From Nitrospirota bacterium (lineage in GTDB: Bacteria; Nitrospirota; Nitrospiria; SBBL01; JAADHI01): 53,837 nt of DNA. The translations under genes and the position numbers were made by a program. The notes under the pieces are model-generated. The model was not told the origin of the DNA, did not search any database, and saw only the letters and a program-made list of their open reading frames with translations. Shown in pieces: positions 26,371-36,695 of the stretch. Position 1 is the stretch's first letter. Every line of letters starts with the position of its first letter. Where the stretch lies: positions 1-53,837 of the forward strand of contig JAJDBU010000011.1 of the NCBI GenBank assembly GCA_029261195.1, in the 5' to 3' direction.

Positions 26371-27096
26371 TTGCAAAAGATTTCTATTATTAGTCCCGTT
26401 CACAATGAAGAGAAACATCTTCCCGCGTTCTTTTCTCATCTGGAAAAACTCGGGATCGAAGAGCTTGTTTGTATTGATGGAGGAAGCAGAGACCAGAGCC
26501 TGAAACAGCTCAAACAGTGGTCGAATGACGCTAGCTCTGCACAGAGTAGGATCGTTACTTCCTCCGGGAGAGGGAGAGGCCGCCAGATGAATGAGGGGGC
26601 GCTTTGGGCGAAGGGGGAGATTTTTGTTTTTCTCCATGTCGATTCTGCGCTTCCAAACGACGGGATTGCTCTCATTCTAGAAGCCATGAAGTCCTCGGAT
26701 GTCGTGGGCGGGGCCTTCCGCCTACAGATTGACAGTGGACACTGGTTTTTAAAATGGATCACTTTGACGGCGAACCTCCGTTCAAAATATTGGGGGCTTC
26801 CCTATGGAGATCAGGCATATTTCGTGCGGAGAGATGTTTTTGAACGCATGGGCAGGTACCGGATTATCCCCTTAATGGAAGACGTTGATTTTTTCAGAAG
26901 ACTAAAAAAAGAGGGGGAAACGGTCTTATTAAAAGAGGCCGTGCTGACTTCGGCCCGACGTTGGAAGGAAAAAGGGATCTATTTAAATAGTGCTTGGAAT
27001 GCCCTTTTTCTTTGTCTCTACTTTATAGGCATTTCTCCAAACCGCCTTGCTAAGTGGTATTATCCCTCGGAATTTCTTTTTCGAAGGAAGAATTGA
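26371..27096 (+). CDS. Family 2 glycosyltransferase (TIGR04283-like)
   Basis: A 241-residue GT-A glycosyltransferase beginning [15 protein letters not shown]. It has the nucleotide-sugar motif [18 protein letters not shown] in place of a Dx[13 protein letters not shown] and [10 protein letters not shown]. This pattern fits the group called rSAM/selenodomain-associated transferase 2. An open frame reaches back to a GTG at 26323, but that is next to the predicted transcription start. The TTG at 26371, just before the conserved N-terminus, is preferred. The stop overlaps the copA start. Confidence 0.8.
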   Translation: MQKISIISPVHNEEKHLPAFFSHLEKLGIEELVCIDGGSRDQSLKQLKQWSNDASSAQSRIVTSSGRGRGRQMNEGALWAKGEIFVFLHVDSALPNDGIALILEAMKSSDVVGGAFRLQIDSGHWFLKWITLTANLRSKYWGLPYGDQAYFVRRDVFERMGRYRIIPLMEDVDFFRRLKKEGETVLLKEAVLTSARRWKEKGIYLNSAWNALFLCLYFIGISPNRLAKWYYPSEFLFRRKN

Positions 27097-29597
27097 TGAC
27101 ACAGCCTTACATGAGAATCGACCTCCCGGTCACGGGGATGACTTGCGGGGCCTGTTCGGCGAGAGTCGAAAAGGGACTCAAGTCCCTGCCCTTTGTTATT
27201 GATGCGACTGTTAATTTTGCCACAGGGAAAGCCACCATTCAGATCGTCCCGGAAGCGCAATGGTCTGAGCCGATTGAAGCCCTGGTTAAGCAGGTTCAGA
27301 AAATCGGATACGGGGTGAAGCGCGAAGAGTTAAGGTTTGAAATTGAGGGGATGTCCTGCGCCTCCTGTGTCTCTAAGATCGAAAAATATTTGCAAGCAAC
27401 AATCGGGGTACTTCAGGCCTCGGTCAACCTGGCGACTGAAAAGGCATCGATTTCATACATCCCCACTTTGACCGATCCGGCTGCCTTAAGCGCTGTGATT
27501 CGATCGGCCGGATATCAGGGCCGGACCGAAATAGAGGCATCCGGACTTCAGCAGAAACAGGAAGAAAGTCCTGAAAAAGCATTAAAACAGAAGTTAGTCG
27601 GTGCGGGGGTACTGACACTCGTAATCTTCGCCATCATGCATGGTGGCGATTTTCTTGGCTTGAGCGCATCCACCATCAAACTGCTTCAATGCCTTCTGGC
27701 AACGCCGGTTCAATTCTGGGCCGGTCTGCAATTTTATAGAGGGGCCTGGCGTGCGGCCTTACATCGCAGTTCAGACATGAATACCCTAATTGCCATCGGA
27801 ACCTCTGCCGCCTATTTTTATAGTCTTGCGGCAACCTTCGTCCCCGGATTTTTTGCATCGGGCGGGATCGCGCCCGACGTTTACTATGACACCGCTTCCG
27901 CCATCATCACCCTGATCCTGCTCGGCAGACTGCTGGAAAGTCGGGCGAAGCGGAAGACCTCTGATGCCATTCAGAAATTGATGGGCATTCAGGCAAAAAC
28001 AGCACGTCTGCTCGGAGAAAATGGAGAAGAACGGTCCATTCCACTTTCAGACGTTGTGGTTGGCAATCATATGGTTGTTCGACCGGGAGAAAAGGTGCCC
28101 GTTGATGGGGAAATTCTTGAGGGTTATTCATCAATTGACGAGTCGATGCTGACAGGCGAAAGTCTTCCTGTTGAAAAGGGGACAGGAGATCGGGTTGTCG
28201 GCGGCACACTGAATCAAACAGGCCGCTTTGTTTTTGAGGCGAAACAAGTCGGGTCTGAGATGGCCCTCTCTCAAATCATTCGACTCGTTGAAGAGGCGCA
28301 GGGCAGCAAACCGGCGATTGCAAAGCTGGCGGACAAAATTGCCGGCATTTTTGTTCCCGCCGTGATCGGTATCGCGGTGTTTTCCTTCTTGATCTGGTTT
28401 TTGCTCGGGCCGGAGCCGGCGCTGACGCATGCCCTCTTCACTGCGATTTCTGTCCTGATTGTGGCCTGCCCCTGCGCCCTGGGTTTGGCAACGCCGACCT
28501 CAGTCATGATTGGAATCAGCCGGGGAGCCGAAACCGGTATCCTGATTCGAAGTGGCGAGGTGTTGCAGGAGGCCCGCCGAATCGATGTCATTATATTTGA
28601 CAAAACCGGCACCTTGACCCATGGGAAACCCGTTGTGACCGATCTGATTTGTCAGACAGACGATGCCATGCGAACAAGCGATTCCAAAGAAGAACAACAA
28701 GAAGGACAACAAGAGGAACAGAAGAGGCTTCTCTATTATGCCGCAAGTGCCGAACGGGGTTCGGAACATCCTCTTGCCGGGGCGATTGTCGGGGCAGCGG
28801 AGTTGGAGGGCCTTCACTTGGCCGACCCTGAAAAGTTTCGTGCCTTGCCTGGAAGAGGGATTCGTGCGCAGGTTGCAGGCAAGTCGGTTAAGCTTGGAAC
28901 GGCCAGGTGGTTTGGAGAACAGGGCATTGTACTCGAAGGATTCAAACTGTCGGCTGATCGGCTGTCGGAAGAAGGGAAAACCCCGATGTTTGTTGCGATC
29001 GACAAAAGCTGTATCGGTGTCATTGCCGTCGCCGATACCGTAAAAGCAGAGGCTAAAGAAGTCGTCTCTGCCTTGCATCGCTTAGGAATGAAGGTCATCC
29101 TCCTGACAGGGGATCAGAAAAAAACGGCTGAGGCCATTGCACGTTCGGTCGGGATTGAAAAAGTCCTCTCAGGGGTGCTTCCAAACGAAAAAGCGGGAGA
29201 AGTTGTTCGACTTCAAAAGGAAGGGTGTCGCGTGGCCATGATCGGCGACGGGATCAACGATGCCCCTGCCCTTGCTCAAGCCGACATCGGCATGGCAATC
29301 GGAACGGGAACCGACATTGCCCTTGCGGCCGCCGACATGACCCTGGTGGGGGGCAAACTGTGGGGGGTGATCACGGCCCTAAGGCTTTCAAAGGCGACCA
29401 TACGGAACATTAAACAGAATCTCTTTTTCGCCTTTATCTATAATATCATCCTGATTCCGGTTGCGGCAGGCGTACTCTATCCCTTTTGGGGAATTCAGCT
29501 GTCACCCATCTTTGGAGCCGCCGCTATGGGGCTTTCCTCTGTCAGTGTTTTAACGAATGCTCTCAGGCTGAGATCGTTTCGGGCTGAAGAGGGGTGA
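27096..29597 (+). CDS. copA: Copper-translocating P1B-type ATPase
   Basis: An 833-residue heavy-metal pump. It has two N-terminal HMA domains (GMTCGAC, C17/C20; GMSCASC, C88/C91) and the actuator motif [11 protein letters not shown]. The ion site is CPC ([12 protein letters not shown]), the phosphorylation site [10 protein letters not shown], the HP motif SEHPLAG and the hinge [10 protein letters not shown]. Tyr-Asn in helix 7 and MGLSSVSVL in helix 8 mark the P1B-1 Cu(I) subgroup. A Glu/Gln-rich insert follows the phosphorylation loop ([11 protein letters not shown]). The ATG at 27096 overlaps the previous stop. It exports copper or loads periplasmic cuproproteins. Confidence 0.94.
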   Translation: MTQPYMRIDLPVTGMTCGACSARVEKGLKSLPFVIDATVNFATGKATIQIVPEAQWSEPIEALVKQVQKIGYGVKREELRFEIEGMSCASCVSKIEKYLQATIGVLQASVNLATEKASISYIPTLTDPAALSAVIRSAGYQGRTEIEASGLQQKQEESPEKALKQKLVGAGVLTLVIFAIMHGGDFLGLSASTIKLLQCLLATPVQFWAGLQFYRGAWRAALHRSSDMNTLIAIGTSAAYFYSLAATFVPGFFASGGIAPDVYYDTASAIITLILLGRLLESRAKRKTSDAIQKLMGIQAKTARLLGENGEERSIPLSDVVVGNHMVVRPGEKVPVDGEILEGYSSIDESMLTGESLPVEKGTGDRVVGGTLNQTGRFVFEAKQVGSEMALSQIIRLVEEAQGSKPAIAKLADKIAGIFVPAVIGIAVFSFLIWFLLGPEPALTHALFTAISVLIVACPCALGLATPTSVMIGISRGAETGILIRSGEVLQEARRIDVIIFDKTGTLTHGKPVVTDLICQTDDAMRTSDSKEEQQEGQQEEQKRLLYYAASAERGSEHPLAGAIVGAAELEGLHLADPEKFRALPGRGIRAQVAGKSVKLGTARWFGEQGIVLEGFKLSADRLSEEGKTPMFVAIDKSCIGVIAVADTVKAEAKEVVSALHRLGMKVILLTGDQKKTAEAIARSVGIEKVLSGVLPNEKAGEVVRLQKEGCRVAMIGDGINDAPALAQADIGMAIGTGTDIALAAADMTLVGGKLWGVITALRLSKATIRNIKQNLFFAFIYNIILIPVAAGVLYPFWGIQLSPIFGAAAMGLSSVSVLTNALRLRSFRAEEG

Positions 29598-29669
29598 CAA
29601 ATGATCTTCACTTGACCGAATCTAAACTTTTAAGGCATAGTCGGAACTTGAATTTCGTCGTAGAAAAAA

Positions 29670-29963
29670 ATGAATGCAGACTGCCGAGTACAGCTTTATA
29701 AAAAGATAATGCGGCTACGCGTCGTGACGGCCTTTGTCTGGGCAATCGGGGCGATTGTTTATACGGCAATGATTTGGCATACATCGGAAAAAGGTGCTGT
29801 TTTCCCCCTTTTTTTGATGCTAGTCCCATCCTCAATAATGCTTGGCTTCGCTGTGATTGCCTTTGAGAGAAGGTGTCCCGAATGTAATGAAAAATTTTAC
29901 GGAAACATTCTCCGCTTCTTTTCAGCAAAATCGTGTAGATATTGTGATTATCATGGGACCTAA
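29670..29963 (+). CDS. Two-helix membrane protein with C-terminal zinc ribbon
   Basis: A 97-residue protein with two membrane segments (about 17-36 and 43-65). A cytoplasmic tail carries RRCPECNEKFY and a later SCRYCDYHG, two CxxC pairs about 19 residues apart that would bind one zinc. No good ribosome binding site precedes the ATG at 29670; an in-frame ATG at 29709 is an alternative. No function can be assigned. Confidence 0.5.
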   Translation: MNADCRVQLYKKIMRLRVVTAFVWAIGAIVYTAMIWHTSEKGAVFPLFLMLVPSSIMLGFAVIAFERRCPECNEKFYGNILRFFSAKSCRYCDYHGT

Positions 29964-29985
29964 ACCTCGACAATAAGGAGACATT

Positions 29986-30570
29986 ATGTTTAAAAAGATT
30001 TTCATCGCAATCGTTATGCTCACTATTTTTCCCCGGCTGAGTTTTGCTGATATTTATTCAATTGACGCCTCCCATACCCATATCGGGTTTTCAATAAGAC
30101 ATATGGTGATTTCAAATGTCTTAGGGCGTTTTAATGAGTTTGCTGGCACCATTGAAACAGATAAAGCAGGTAATATTAAGCATGTTGCTGTCGAGATCAA
30201 GGCCGCAAGTATCGATACGGAACATCAAAAGCGAGACAAGCATCTACGCGGACCGGACTTTCTTGATGTCGAAAAATATCCCTTCATGACCTTTAATTAT
30301 AAGCGGACCCTGTCTAGAAAGGGAGACCGTTACACCTTGGCTGGGGACTTAAATCTTCACGGCGTCACCAAGGAAGTTGTTCTGGATATGACACTGCTGG
30401 GAAAGGTCAAAGATCCCTGGGGAAATCAAAGAGCAGGATTGACCGGGACTACTGAAATCAGTCGGAAGGATTTCGGGATTGTCTGGAACAAATTGCTTGA
30501 AACCGGAGGCCTTGTTGTTGGGGACACCGTAAAGATTGCTTTGGAAGTCGAAGGGATTTTAGAGAAGTAG
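29986..30570 (+). CDS. yceI: YceI-family periplasmic lipocalin-like protein
   Basis: A 194-residue protein with a cleavable signal peptide (1-21, ending RLSFA) and the YceI pattern: IDASHTHIGFSIRHMV, GRFNEFAGTIE, HLRGPDFLDVEKYPFMTF and GNQRAGLTGTTEISRKDFGI. Family members form a beta-barrel that binds polyisoprenoid chains in the periplasm. AAGGAG six bases before the ATG supports the start. The UDG-family gene follows after 2 bases and is likely co-transcribed. Confidence 0.92.
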   Translation: MFKKIFIAIVMLTIFPRLSFADIYSIDASHTHIGFSIRHMVISNVLGRFNEFAGTIETDKAGNIKHVAVEIKAASIDTEHQKRDKHLRGPDFLDVEKYPFMTFNYKRTLSRKGDRYTLAGDLNLHGVTKEVVLDMTLLGKVKDPWGNQRAGLTGTTEISRKDFGIVWNKLLETGGLVVGDTVKIALEVEGILEK

Positions 30571-30572
30571 CG

Positions 30573-31229
30573 ATGGTAAGCATCCCGACTGAAGAAGAAA
30601 TTGATGCCTTTATTCAGTTGATTTCAGAACCTCGATTTTCAGGCATGTTTAATCCCTGGTCCGAGAATTCTGATACAGAGCTGAATCCGGAGGGATTCTT
30701 GGCCCGGAGAAAGCGCTTGCGCCTCCATTTGTCTTGTCCTGACCCGAAGATTCTATTGATTGGAGAGGCTGCAGGGTATCAGGGATGCCGATTTAGCGGC
30801 ATCCCGTTTACCTCGGAGAGACTCCTCTTAGAGGGAGGTATTCCAAGGATGCCCTTGTTGAGCACCCGGATTTCAGTCCGGAATCGACCCTGGAGTGAGC
30901 CTTCAGCAACAATTGTCTGGAAAACCCTTGATGCCCTTAATTTGTCAGAACATGCCGTTCTAAGCAATGCAGTTCCCTGGCATCCAAGCGGGGAGAGAGG
31001 GCCACTCTCAAACCGTACACCCAGGTCTAACGAAATAGAAACAGGGCGACCCTACCTGAAACATTTTCTGAGTCTTTTTTCCAATGTACAGGTCGTAGCG
31101 CTTGGAAAAACAGCCAGCGCCTCTTTAGAGGCTTTGGGAATACATCATACCCGAGTTCGACACCCGGCTTACGGCGGCGCGCTTAAATTTCGAGAAGGCG
31201 TGAGCCGCTTAGTAAACTGTCAAACCTAA
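30573..31229 (+). CDS. Uracil-DNA glycosylase superfamily protein
   Basis: A 218-residue UDG-fold protein. The substrate loop region reads ILLIGEAAGYQGCRFSGIPFTSE (about residues 63-85, split by a short strand), with SNAVPWHPSG in the middle and VRHPAYGG near the end, where UDGs have their HPS/HPA motif. It belongs to a bacterial UDG-like group related to family 4/5 enzymes. Whether it removes uracil or another base is not clear. It follows yceI by two bases. Confidence 0.7.
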   Translation: MVSIPTEEEIDAFIQLISEPRFSGMFNPWSENSDTELNPEGFLARRKRLRLHLSCPDPKILLIGEAAGYQGCRFSGIPFTSERLLLEGGIPRMPLLSTRISVRNRPWSEPSATIVWKTLDALNLSEHAVLSNAVPWHPSGERGPLSNRTPRSNEIETGRPYLKHFLSLFSNVQVVALGKTASASLEALGIHHTRVRHPAYGGALKFREGVSRLVNCQT

Positions 31230-31314
31230 GTTTTTAATGTTTATTTCCTCTGTGTCCTGTCTTCAAAAAGACTTTACACTTTTTGAAACAGATTTTCTGT
31301 CGTTTTAATGCAGA

Positions 31315-31328
31315 AAAAGTATACTTTT
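31315..31328. promoter_or_regulatory. 14-bp perfect palindrome upstream of the PEP-CTERM gene
   Basis: AAAAGTATACTTTT is a perfect palindrome, about 60 bases upstream of the predicted promoter in an AT-rich gap (31230-31478). It could be an activator or repressor site. Nothing else is recognised in that gap apart from a nine-bp stem at 31262-31287. Confidence 0.35.
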
Positions 31329-31378
31329 CAAGGGCTTAATAAAAAATATTATTTTTTGAATTATCTGGAATTATTGCC

Positions 31379-31408
31379 TTGCATTTGGGTATTTGTATTG
31401 CGTATAAG
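31379..31408 (+). promoter_or_regulatory. Putative promoter of the PEP-CTERM gene
   Basis: TTGCAT (31379-31384), an 18-base spacer and TATAAG (31403-31408) form a sigma70-like promoter. The same stretch also contains GG-N10-GC with TTGC at 31398-31401, the spacing of a sigma54 -24/-12 element. Either reading would give a leader of about 65 bases. PEP-CTERM genes in other bacteria are often sigma54-dependent, which makes the second reading worth testing. Confidence 0.35.
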
Positions 31409-31478
31409 TAGAAAGTGTTGATATTTACTCATTCATTTTTACGACATTTTTAATGAAATCGGTAGCTAGGGGGCGATA

Positions 31479-31988
31479 ATGAATCGAATTATTGTAGTTA
31501 TATCCTGGATTTTTATTTTGGTGAGTCCCGCAGTGGCGTCGGCAGTCCCATTTACTCCTTGTCTTGCCGACATCTGCGAGTCCGGCCCAGGTGGAGATAT
31601 TGATCATTTGGGTGGGCCGGACTTGGTTTCGCGGATATTGACTATTGGGGATCATGGTTTTATTACTGATTTAGACCTGTCTTTTGAAGTGACAGGCCCG
31701 TTCTCTAGTGATATTAGTTTTTCAATCACGCACGAGTCATTTACGGTGGATTTAGGCAATCCTCTTTCGGTGTTTTATGGAATGGATATCTTTGGCGACT
31801 GGACCTTGCTTGCTGAGGATAGGCTATGGCCACAGGGTAATGAGGGCAATCACTTTGAGTGGCGTATCGCCGCAACTCTGGATACACCTGCTACAATTCC
31901 TAACCCTGAACCGGGAACATTCCTTCTTATGATGACAGGCTTGCTTGGTCTTGTCGCTTACAATCAGTGGCGAAAATATAGCGCTTAG
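31479..31988 (+). CDS. PEP-CTERM surface protein
   Basis: A 169-residue exported protein with a signal peptide (1-22, ending AVASA). The middle is beta-rich (ITDLDLSFEVTGPFSSDISF, DWTLLAEDR) and resembles a proprotein-convertase P domain. The C-terminal sorting tail is NPEPGTFLLMMTGLLGLVAY followed by a basic end. The PEP-CTERM tail is recognised by exosortase, so the genome should encode an exosortase and probably an exopolysaccharide locus. AGGGGG upstream of the ATG is a good binding site. The gene stands alone, bounded by an AT-rich gap and a long hairpin. Confidence 0.85.
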   Translation: MNRIIVVISWIFILVSPAVASAVPFTPCLADICESGPGGDIDHLGGPDLVSRILTIGDHGFITDLDLSFEVTGPFSSDISFSITHESFTVDLGNPLSVFYGMDIFGDWTLLAEDRLWPQGNEGNHFEWRIAATLDTPATIPNPEPGTFLLMMTGLLGLVAYNQWRKYSA

Positions 31989-32022
31989 CACTCAGCGCCA
32001 CTTGATTTTTCATCCGAATTGC

Positions 32023-32073
32023 AGGAATGAAGAGGGGACTGTAGGGAGTATCTATAGTCCTCTCTTCATTCCT
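32023..32073. terminator. Long hairpin after the PEP-CTERM gene
   Basis: AGGAATGAAGAGGGGACT (from 32023) pairs with AGTCCTCTCTTCATTCCT (ending 32073) over about 21 bases with two or three mismatches and a nine-base loop. No U-tract follows, so it is either a factor-dependent terminator or an mRNA-stabilising or dispersed repeat hairpin. Confidence 0.5.
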
Positions 32074-32154
32074 ATGCCTTCCTAATTCCTGAATTAATCT
32101 TGTTCCTGTTTGTGATAAGGTGCCTACTTATGTGGAATATGGAGAATTAACTTA

Positions 32155-32313
32155 GTGATTCGATTCGTGGGCTTTCTTGCCCTTGTCATGGTCATCCTTT
32201 CGCTGCTTGATTATTTCGGTACGATTGAGATTGTTTTTGTCCCACTGAAGATGTTTACCGATGCGCTTATTCGGCTCGTAAATGCTGTTAAGGAAGGTGT
32301 GAGTGCTTCCTAA
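32155..32313 (+). CDS. 52-residue small membrane protein
   Basis: A short GTG-started frame with GGAGA ten bases upstream encodes 52 residues. One hydrophobic helix (about 4-20) is followed by LDYFGTIEIVFVPLKMF and an amphipathic end. It fills most of the gap between the PEP-CTERM hairpin and purC. No family is recognised; it could be a real small gene or chance coding. Confidence 0.4.
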   Translation: MIRFVGFLALVMVILSLLDYFGTIEIVFVPLKMFTDALIRLVNAVKEGVSAS

Positions 32314-32354
32314 AATCATTTTGACTTTAGGGAGGCCGCTTTAGCGATATATTA

Positions 32355-33281
32355 ATGGATGATAACAGGATGAATACGAAGTCCAAAGCATTGATCAACA
32401 GTGATTTTTCTAATTTGCGGCTGGTGAATCAAGGTAAGGTCAGAGACATTTACGATCTTGGTGAAACCCTGCTTTTTGTCGCAAGTGACAGAATTTCCGC
32501 CTTCGATGTGATTCTACCGGAAGGCATCCCCGGGAAAGGCGCTGTTCTGACAGCGCTGTCCTCTTATTGGTTTACCTGGCTTGCAAGGCTGGACGGGATG
32601 CCGGGACATCATCTGATCAGCTCTGAATTTAACGAATTCCCGGAAGTCTGCCATCCCTATCGCAATATTTTGGAAGGACGCAGCATGGTGGTTCGAAAAG
32701 CCAGGCCGCTTCCAGTGGAATGTATTGTACGAGGTTATCTTGCGGGCTCCGGATGGAAAGATTATAAAAAAAACGGCGCAATATCTGGAGAACGGCTTCC
32801 CACAGGATTGCTTGAGTCAGACCGTCTGCCGGAAGTCATCTTCACTCCCTCGACCAAGGCTGGCGAAGGTGAGCACGATATGAATATCAGTTTTAAGCGG
32901 ATGTGCTCTGAAATCGGTTCTGAACTGGCTGAAAAAGTTCGGAAGGCCAGCATTTCCATCTACAAAAAAGCCAGTCTCATGGCGGAAAAACGCGGTATTA
33001 TCATTGCGGACACTAAGATGGAGTTCGGACTGGATGAAGCCTCAGGCGAGCTACTGTTAATTGATGAACTCCTGACCCCGGATTCTTCCCGCTTCTGGCC
33101 TGCTTCGGCCTATTCGCCCGGACGTGCCCAGCCGAGCTTTGATAAGCAGTTTGTCCGTGATTACCTGCTCTCAGTAAAATGGGAGGGCTCGTCTCCGCCA
33201 CCCCATTTACCGGAGGCAATTATTCTACAAACTCAGGAGCGATATGTAGAGGCCATGAAGCGACTAACAGCGACAACTTAA
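32355..33281 (+). CDS. purC: SAICAR synthase PurC
   Basis: A 308-residue phosphoribosylaminoimidazole-succinocarboxamide synthase, the longer form of the family (E. coli PurC has 237). Motifs are GKVRDIYDLG, SDRISAFDVILPEGIPGKG, RGYLAGSGWKDY and DELLTPDSSRFWPA. It joins aspartate to CAIR in purine synthesis. An in-frame ATG at 32370 may be the true start; neither has a strong ribosome binding site. A perfect terminator follows about 100 bases downstream. Confidence 0.95.
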   Translation: MDDNRMNTKSKALINSDFSNLRLVNQGKVRDIYDLGETLLFVASDRISAFDVILPEGIPGKGAVLTALSSYWFTWLARLDGMPGHHLISSEFNEFPEVCHPYRNILEGRSMVVRKARPLPVECIVRGYLAGSGWKDYKKNGAISGERLPTGLLESDRLPEVIFTPSTKAGEGEHDMNISFKRMCSEIGSELAEKVRKASISIYKKASLMAEKRGIIIADTKMEFGLDEASGELLLIDELLTPDSSRFWPASAYSPGRAQPSFDKQFVRDYLLSVKWEGSSPPPHLPEAIILQTQERYVEAMKRLTATT

Positions 33282-33386
33282 TTTCAATTCTTCCCTGTCT
33301 CCCATCCCCGATTTTTTCTTGACAAGTATTAATTGGATATGAGAAAAATGTCCCAACATTTATTGATCGTGATCTTATAAGAAGAC

Positions 33387-33425
33387 AATGGCGTCTTCTC
33401 CATTGGGGGAAGACGCCATTTTTTT
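33387..33425 (+). terminator. Rho-independent terminator after purC
   Basis: AATGGCGTCTTC (33387-33398) and GAAGACGCCATT (33409-33420) form a perfect 12-bp stem with a 10-base loop, followed by a U-run beginning TTTTT at 33421. Confidence 0.9.
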
Positions 33426-33448
33426 ATTAGTGACTAAAACTTAAGGTG

Positions 33449-35239
33449 ATGGCCCCATTGCCCACACTTCGGATCGCATTGGCCCAGCTTAATCCTGCGG
33501 TAGGTGATCTTTCCGGAAACACAGAAAAGATCGTTGCCGCGATGAAGTCTGCGAGGCATCGGGAGGCCGATCTGGTCGCTTTCCCGGAAATGGCCATTAG
33601 CGGCTATCCCCCTGAAGACCTTCTGCACAAACCCCAATTCATCGAAGAGAATCGCAGAGCGCTAGCTCAGGTCATCAGGGAAAGCACAGATTTGGCTGTT
33701 GTTGTCGGTTGTATCGAGCAGGAGCAAGACCGTCTATATAATGCTGCTGCACTGATTCACAAGGGACGACAGGTCCTCAGCTACCATAAGTGGCGTTTGC
33801 CGAATTACGGTGTTTTTGATGAAAATCGTTATTTTTCTCCCGGTGTAGTTGCCCCCGTTTTTCAGTTAAATGGAGTGATGCTCGGCATCAATATTTGCGA
33901 AGACATCTGGAGCAAAGACGGCCCGATACAGTCTCAGGTGGCCTGCGGGGCACAGCTCATTATCAATATTAACGCCTCTCCTTTTCAGGCGAATAAAGGC
34001 AAACAACGCGAAGCCTTGCTCAGGAAACGTGCACGGGAGAACGGCACCTGCATCGCCTATGTCAACATGGTCGGAGGGCAAGACGAACTGGTTTTTGATG
34101 GTGGCAGTCTTGCCTTTGATCAACAAGGCTCACTTCTAGCGCGTGCCGAACATTTTGAAGAGACGCTAATGGTCTTTGATTTGAGGATGAATCAAAGGGC
34201 TGGAAAGCATCGTCCAGCAGCAGATCCACTGAACCGGGCTAATCCGGAAGTCACGACAATCCAACTGGAGAGTAGCAAAGAGGCACGAAACCGACCCCCT
34301 TGTCTCCCGGTGATAGCAAAAAAAAGATCGGATGATGAAGAGATCTATGATGCCCTGAGGCTCGGACTTGCTGATTATGTTTCAAAAAACCGATTTAAAA
34401 AAGGAGTGATCGGCCTTTCGGGTGGCATCGACTCGGCACTGACTGCCGCCCTAGCGGTGGATGCAATAGGCAAAGAAAATGTTACCGGTGTTTTCATGCC
34501 GTCCTGCTACACATCGAATGAGAGTCGTGAAGATGCCATCCTGCTCGCGAAAAATTTAGACATTCAGCTCCTGACTTTTCCCATTACCGCGCCCCTTGAA
34601 TCTTTTCTCTCGCTTCTTTCGGAAACCTTTGCAGGGAGAGCATCGGATCAAACAGAAGAAAATCTACAGGCCAGGATTCGAGGCAATCTCATGATGGCCC
34701 TTTCCAATAAATTCAACTGGCTGGCTTTGACCACTGGGAATAAGAGCGAGATGAGTGTGGGCTACGCGACGCTTTATGGTGACATGGCGGGTGGTTTTGC
34801 CGTGATTAAAGACCTCTGGAAAACAGCGGTCTACCGTTTATCCCGTCTGCGCAACATGTGTCCAGACGCACCGATTCCGCAACGCATTATTGAAAAAGCG
34901 CCATCAGCAGAGCTTCGTCCCGATCAGAAAGATCAAGACAGCCTTCCTCCCTATGATGTTCTAGACCCGATTTTAGAGGCCTATGTGGAGGAAGATCGGT
35001 CTTTTGAAGAAATTGTTGCCTTAGGATTTGACCCGGCAACCGTTTCAAGTACCATCGCCCTCGTGGACGCATCTGAGTTTAAACGAAGGCAGGCGCCCAT
35101 CGGCATCAAAATCACCGCCCGGGCGCTCGGTAAAGATCGCAGAATGCCGATTACCAATCGGTACCGCAGTTTTCATCGTTATGATCCGGAAACAAACACA
35201 AGTCAGAAACAACAACAAAAGAGGAGAAAAACAGGATGA
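33449..35239 (+). CDS. nadE: Glutamine-hydrolysing NAD+ synthase NadE
   Basis: A 596-residue two-domain enzyme. The N-terminal nitrilase-like glutaminase (about 1-265) has [29 protein letters not shown] and the catalytic cysteine in [10 protein letters not shown]. The C-terminal synthetase (about 290-590) has the PP-loop [13 protein letters not shown] and [14 protein letters not shown]. It makes NAD+ from deamido-NAD+ with glutamine as nitrogen donor. The start is the ATG at 33449; a GTG sits directly before it. The stop overlaps the glnA start as ATGA, coupling a glutamine user to glutamine synthetase. Confidence 0.95.
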   Translation: MAPLPTLRIALAQLNPAVGDLSGNTEKIVAAMKSARHREADLVAFPEMAISGYPPEDLLHKPQFIEENRRALAQVIRESTDLAVVVGCIEQEQDRLYNAAALIHKGRQVLSYHKWRLPNYGVFDENRYFSPGVVAPVFQLNGVMLGINICEDIWSKDGPIQSQVACGAQLIININASPFQANKGKQREALLRKRARENGTCIAYVNMVGGQDELVFDGGSLAFDQQGSLLARAEHFEETLMVFDLRMNQRAGKHRPAADPLNRANPEVTTIQLESSKEARNRPPCLPVIAKKRSDDEEIYDALRLGLADYVSKNRFKKGVIGLSGGIDSALTAALAVDAIGKENVTGVFMPSCYTSNESREDAILLAKNLDIQLLTFPITAPLESFLSLLSETFAGRASDQTEENLQARIRGNLMMALSNKFNWLALTTGNKSEMSVGYATLYGDMAGGFAVIKDLWKTAVYRLSRLRNMCPDAPIPQRIIEKAPSAELRPDQKDQDSLPPYDVLDPILEAYVEEDRSFEEIVALGFDPATVSSTIALVDASEFKRRQAPIGIKITARALGKDRRMPITNRYRSFHRYDPETNTSQKQQQKRRKTG

Positions 35240-36645
35240 CACCACAAGAAGTCTTAGAGTTTGCGAAGGCAAATAAAACAGAAATGGTTGATTTTAAGTT
35301 TGTTGATTTTCTCGGTTCGTGGCAGCATTTTGCCACGCCGATCTCGGAATTTACCGAGGATATTTTTACGGAAGGCTCCGGTTTTGACGGCTCAAGCATT
35401 CGAGGATGGAAGGCCATTAATGATAGTGACATGCTGGCGATTCCCGACCCCGACACCGCCATTATGGATCCCTTTACAAAAGCGCAGACCCTCTCAGTCA
35501 TTTGTAATATCAAGGATCCGATTCTAAACAAGAATTATGATAAAGATCCGCGCTATGTCGCCCAGAAAGCGGAAGCCTATCTGAAGGCCTCTGGAATCGG
35601 AGACACCGCCTACGTCGGCCCGGAAGCGGAATTTTTTATTTTCGACCATGTTCGCTTTGATCAAACCGCCCAGTCCGCCTATTACTTTGTCGACTCGGAA
35701 GAGGGGGCCTGGAACACTGGAAGCACGGGTGACAACCTAGGTCACAAACCCCGTCACAAAGAGGGATATTTCCCCGTGCCTCCTGTTGATAGCCTTGTGG
35801 ACCTCAGAACAGAAATGGTCTTGGAGATGCAAAAAGCGGGGATTATCATTGAGAAGGAGCATCACGAAGTCGCCACCTCAGGGCAGGCCGAAATCGACAT
35901 GCGTTTTTGCTCCTTGCTCAAAATGGCCGATCAACTGGTCCTCTACAAATACATCGTCAAGAATGTCGCCAAACGGAATGGCAAAACAGTCACTTTTATG
36001 CCGAAACCCATTTTTAATGACAACGGTTCCGGAATGCACGTCCACCAGTCCATCTGGAAAGACGGTAAACCCCTCTTTGCGGGGGATGAATACGCCGGTA
36101 TCAGTCAGACGGCTCTATATTACATTGGAGGGATTTTGAAGCATTCCAGGGCGCTAGCGGCCTTGACCAACCCGACAACCAATTCCTACAAACGCCTGAC
36201 GCCCGGATTCGAAGCGCCGGTCAGTCTGGCTTACTCAAGCCGGAACCGGAGTGCGTCGATCCGAATCCCGATGTACTCCAACAATCCGAAGGCGAAACGC
36301 ATTGAAGTCCGTTTCCCTGATGCGACCTGTAATCCATACTTAGCCTTCAGCGCCATGTTAATGGCCGGTCTGGACGGCATTGAAAACAAGATTGACCCGG
36401 GCGACGCCATGGACAAAAACCTCTATGATCTGGCTCCGGAAGAGTCCGCCGGCATCAAGACCATGCCGGCAACTCTTGAAGAAGCCTTGGATGCCCTGGA
36501 GGCAGATCATGCATTCCTTCTGAAAGGAGATGTTTTTTCAAAGGACATCGTTGATACCTGGATCGCTTACAAACGTGAAAAGGAGGTCGATGCCATCCGT
36601 GTCCGACCCCACCCTTACGAGTTTGCCATGTATTACGATATCTAA
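35236..36645 (+). CDS. glnA: Type I glutamine synthetase GlnA
   Basis: A 469-residue dodecameric GS, the size of GSI-beta enzymes. Key motifs are [44 protein letters not shown] and NRSASIRIP. Tyr397 in NLYDLAPEE matches the adenylylation site of E. coli GlnA, so control by GlnE/PII is likely. It condenses ammonia and glutamate. GAGGAG lies upstream of the ATG inside the end of nadE. No NtrC site was found in this coupled arrangement. A strong terminator follows. Confidence 0.97.
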   Translation: MTPQEVLEFAKANKTEMVDFKFVDFLGSWQHFATPISEFTEDIFTEGSGFDGSSIRGWKAINDSDMLAIPDPDTAIMDPFTKAQTLSVICNIKDPILNKNYDKDPRYVAQKAEAYLKASGIGDTAYVGPEAEFFIFDHVRFDQTAQSAYYFVDSEEGAWNTGSTGDNLGHKPRHKEGYFPVPPVDSLVDLRTEMVLEMQKAGIIIEKEHHEVATSGQAEIDMRFCSLLKMADQLVLYKYIVKNVAKRNGKTVTFMPKPIFNDNGSGMHVHQSIWKDGKPLFAGDEYAGISQTALYYIGGILKHSRALAALTNPTTNSYKRLTPGFEAPVSLAYSSRNRSASIRIPMYSNNPKAKRIEVRFPDATCNPYLAFSAMLMAGLDGIENKIDPGDAMDKNLYDLAPEESAGIKTMPATLEEALDALEADHAFLLKGDVFSKDIVDTWIAYKREKEVDAIRVRPHPYEFAMYYDI

Positions 36646-36665
36646 AGAAAGCATGAAATTACAAT

Positions 36666-36695
36666 AAAAAGGGCTGCCACTTGGCAGCCCTTTTT
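36666..36695. terminator. Bidirectional rho-independent terminator after glnA
   Basis: AAAAAGGGCTGCCA (36666-36679) and TGGCAGCCCTTTTT (36682-36695) form a perfect 14-bp stem with a two-base loop. The A-run on the left and T-run on the right make it work on both strands, so it can also end transcripts of the minus-strand gene at 36694-36874. Confidence 0.92.

Noticed and set aside
31262-31287. Nine-bp A/T stem after the UDG-like gene as a terminator
   Set aside because: The stem is almost only A-T pairs, has an eight-base loop and lacks a following U-run.
33319-33347. TTGACA between purC and its terminator as a small-RNA promoter
   Set aside because: No acceptable -10 box lies 16-18 bases downstream, so only the -35 half is present.
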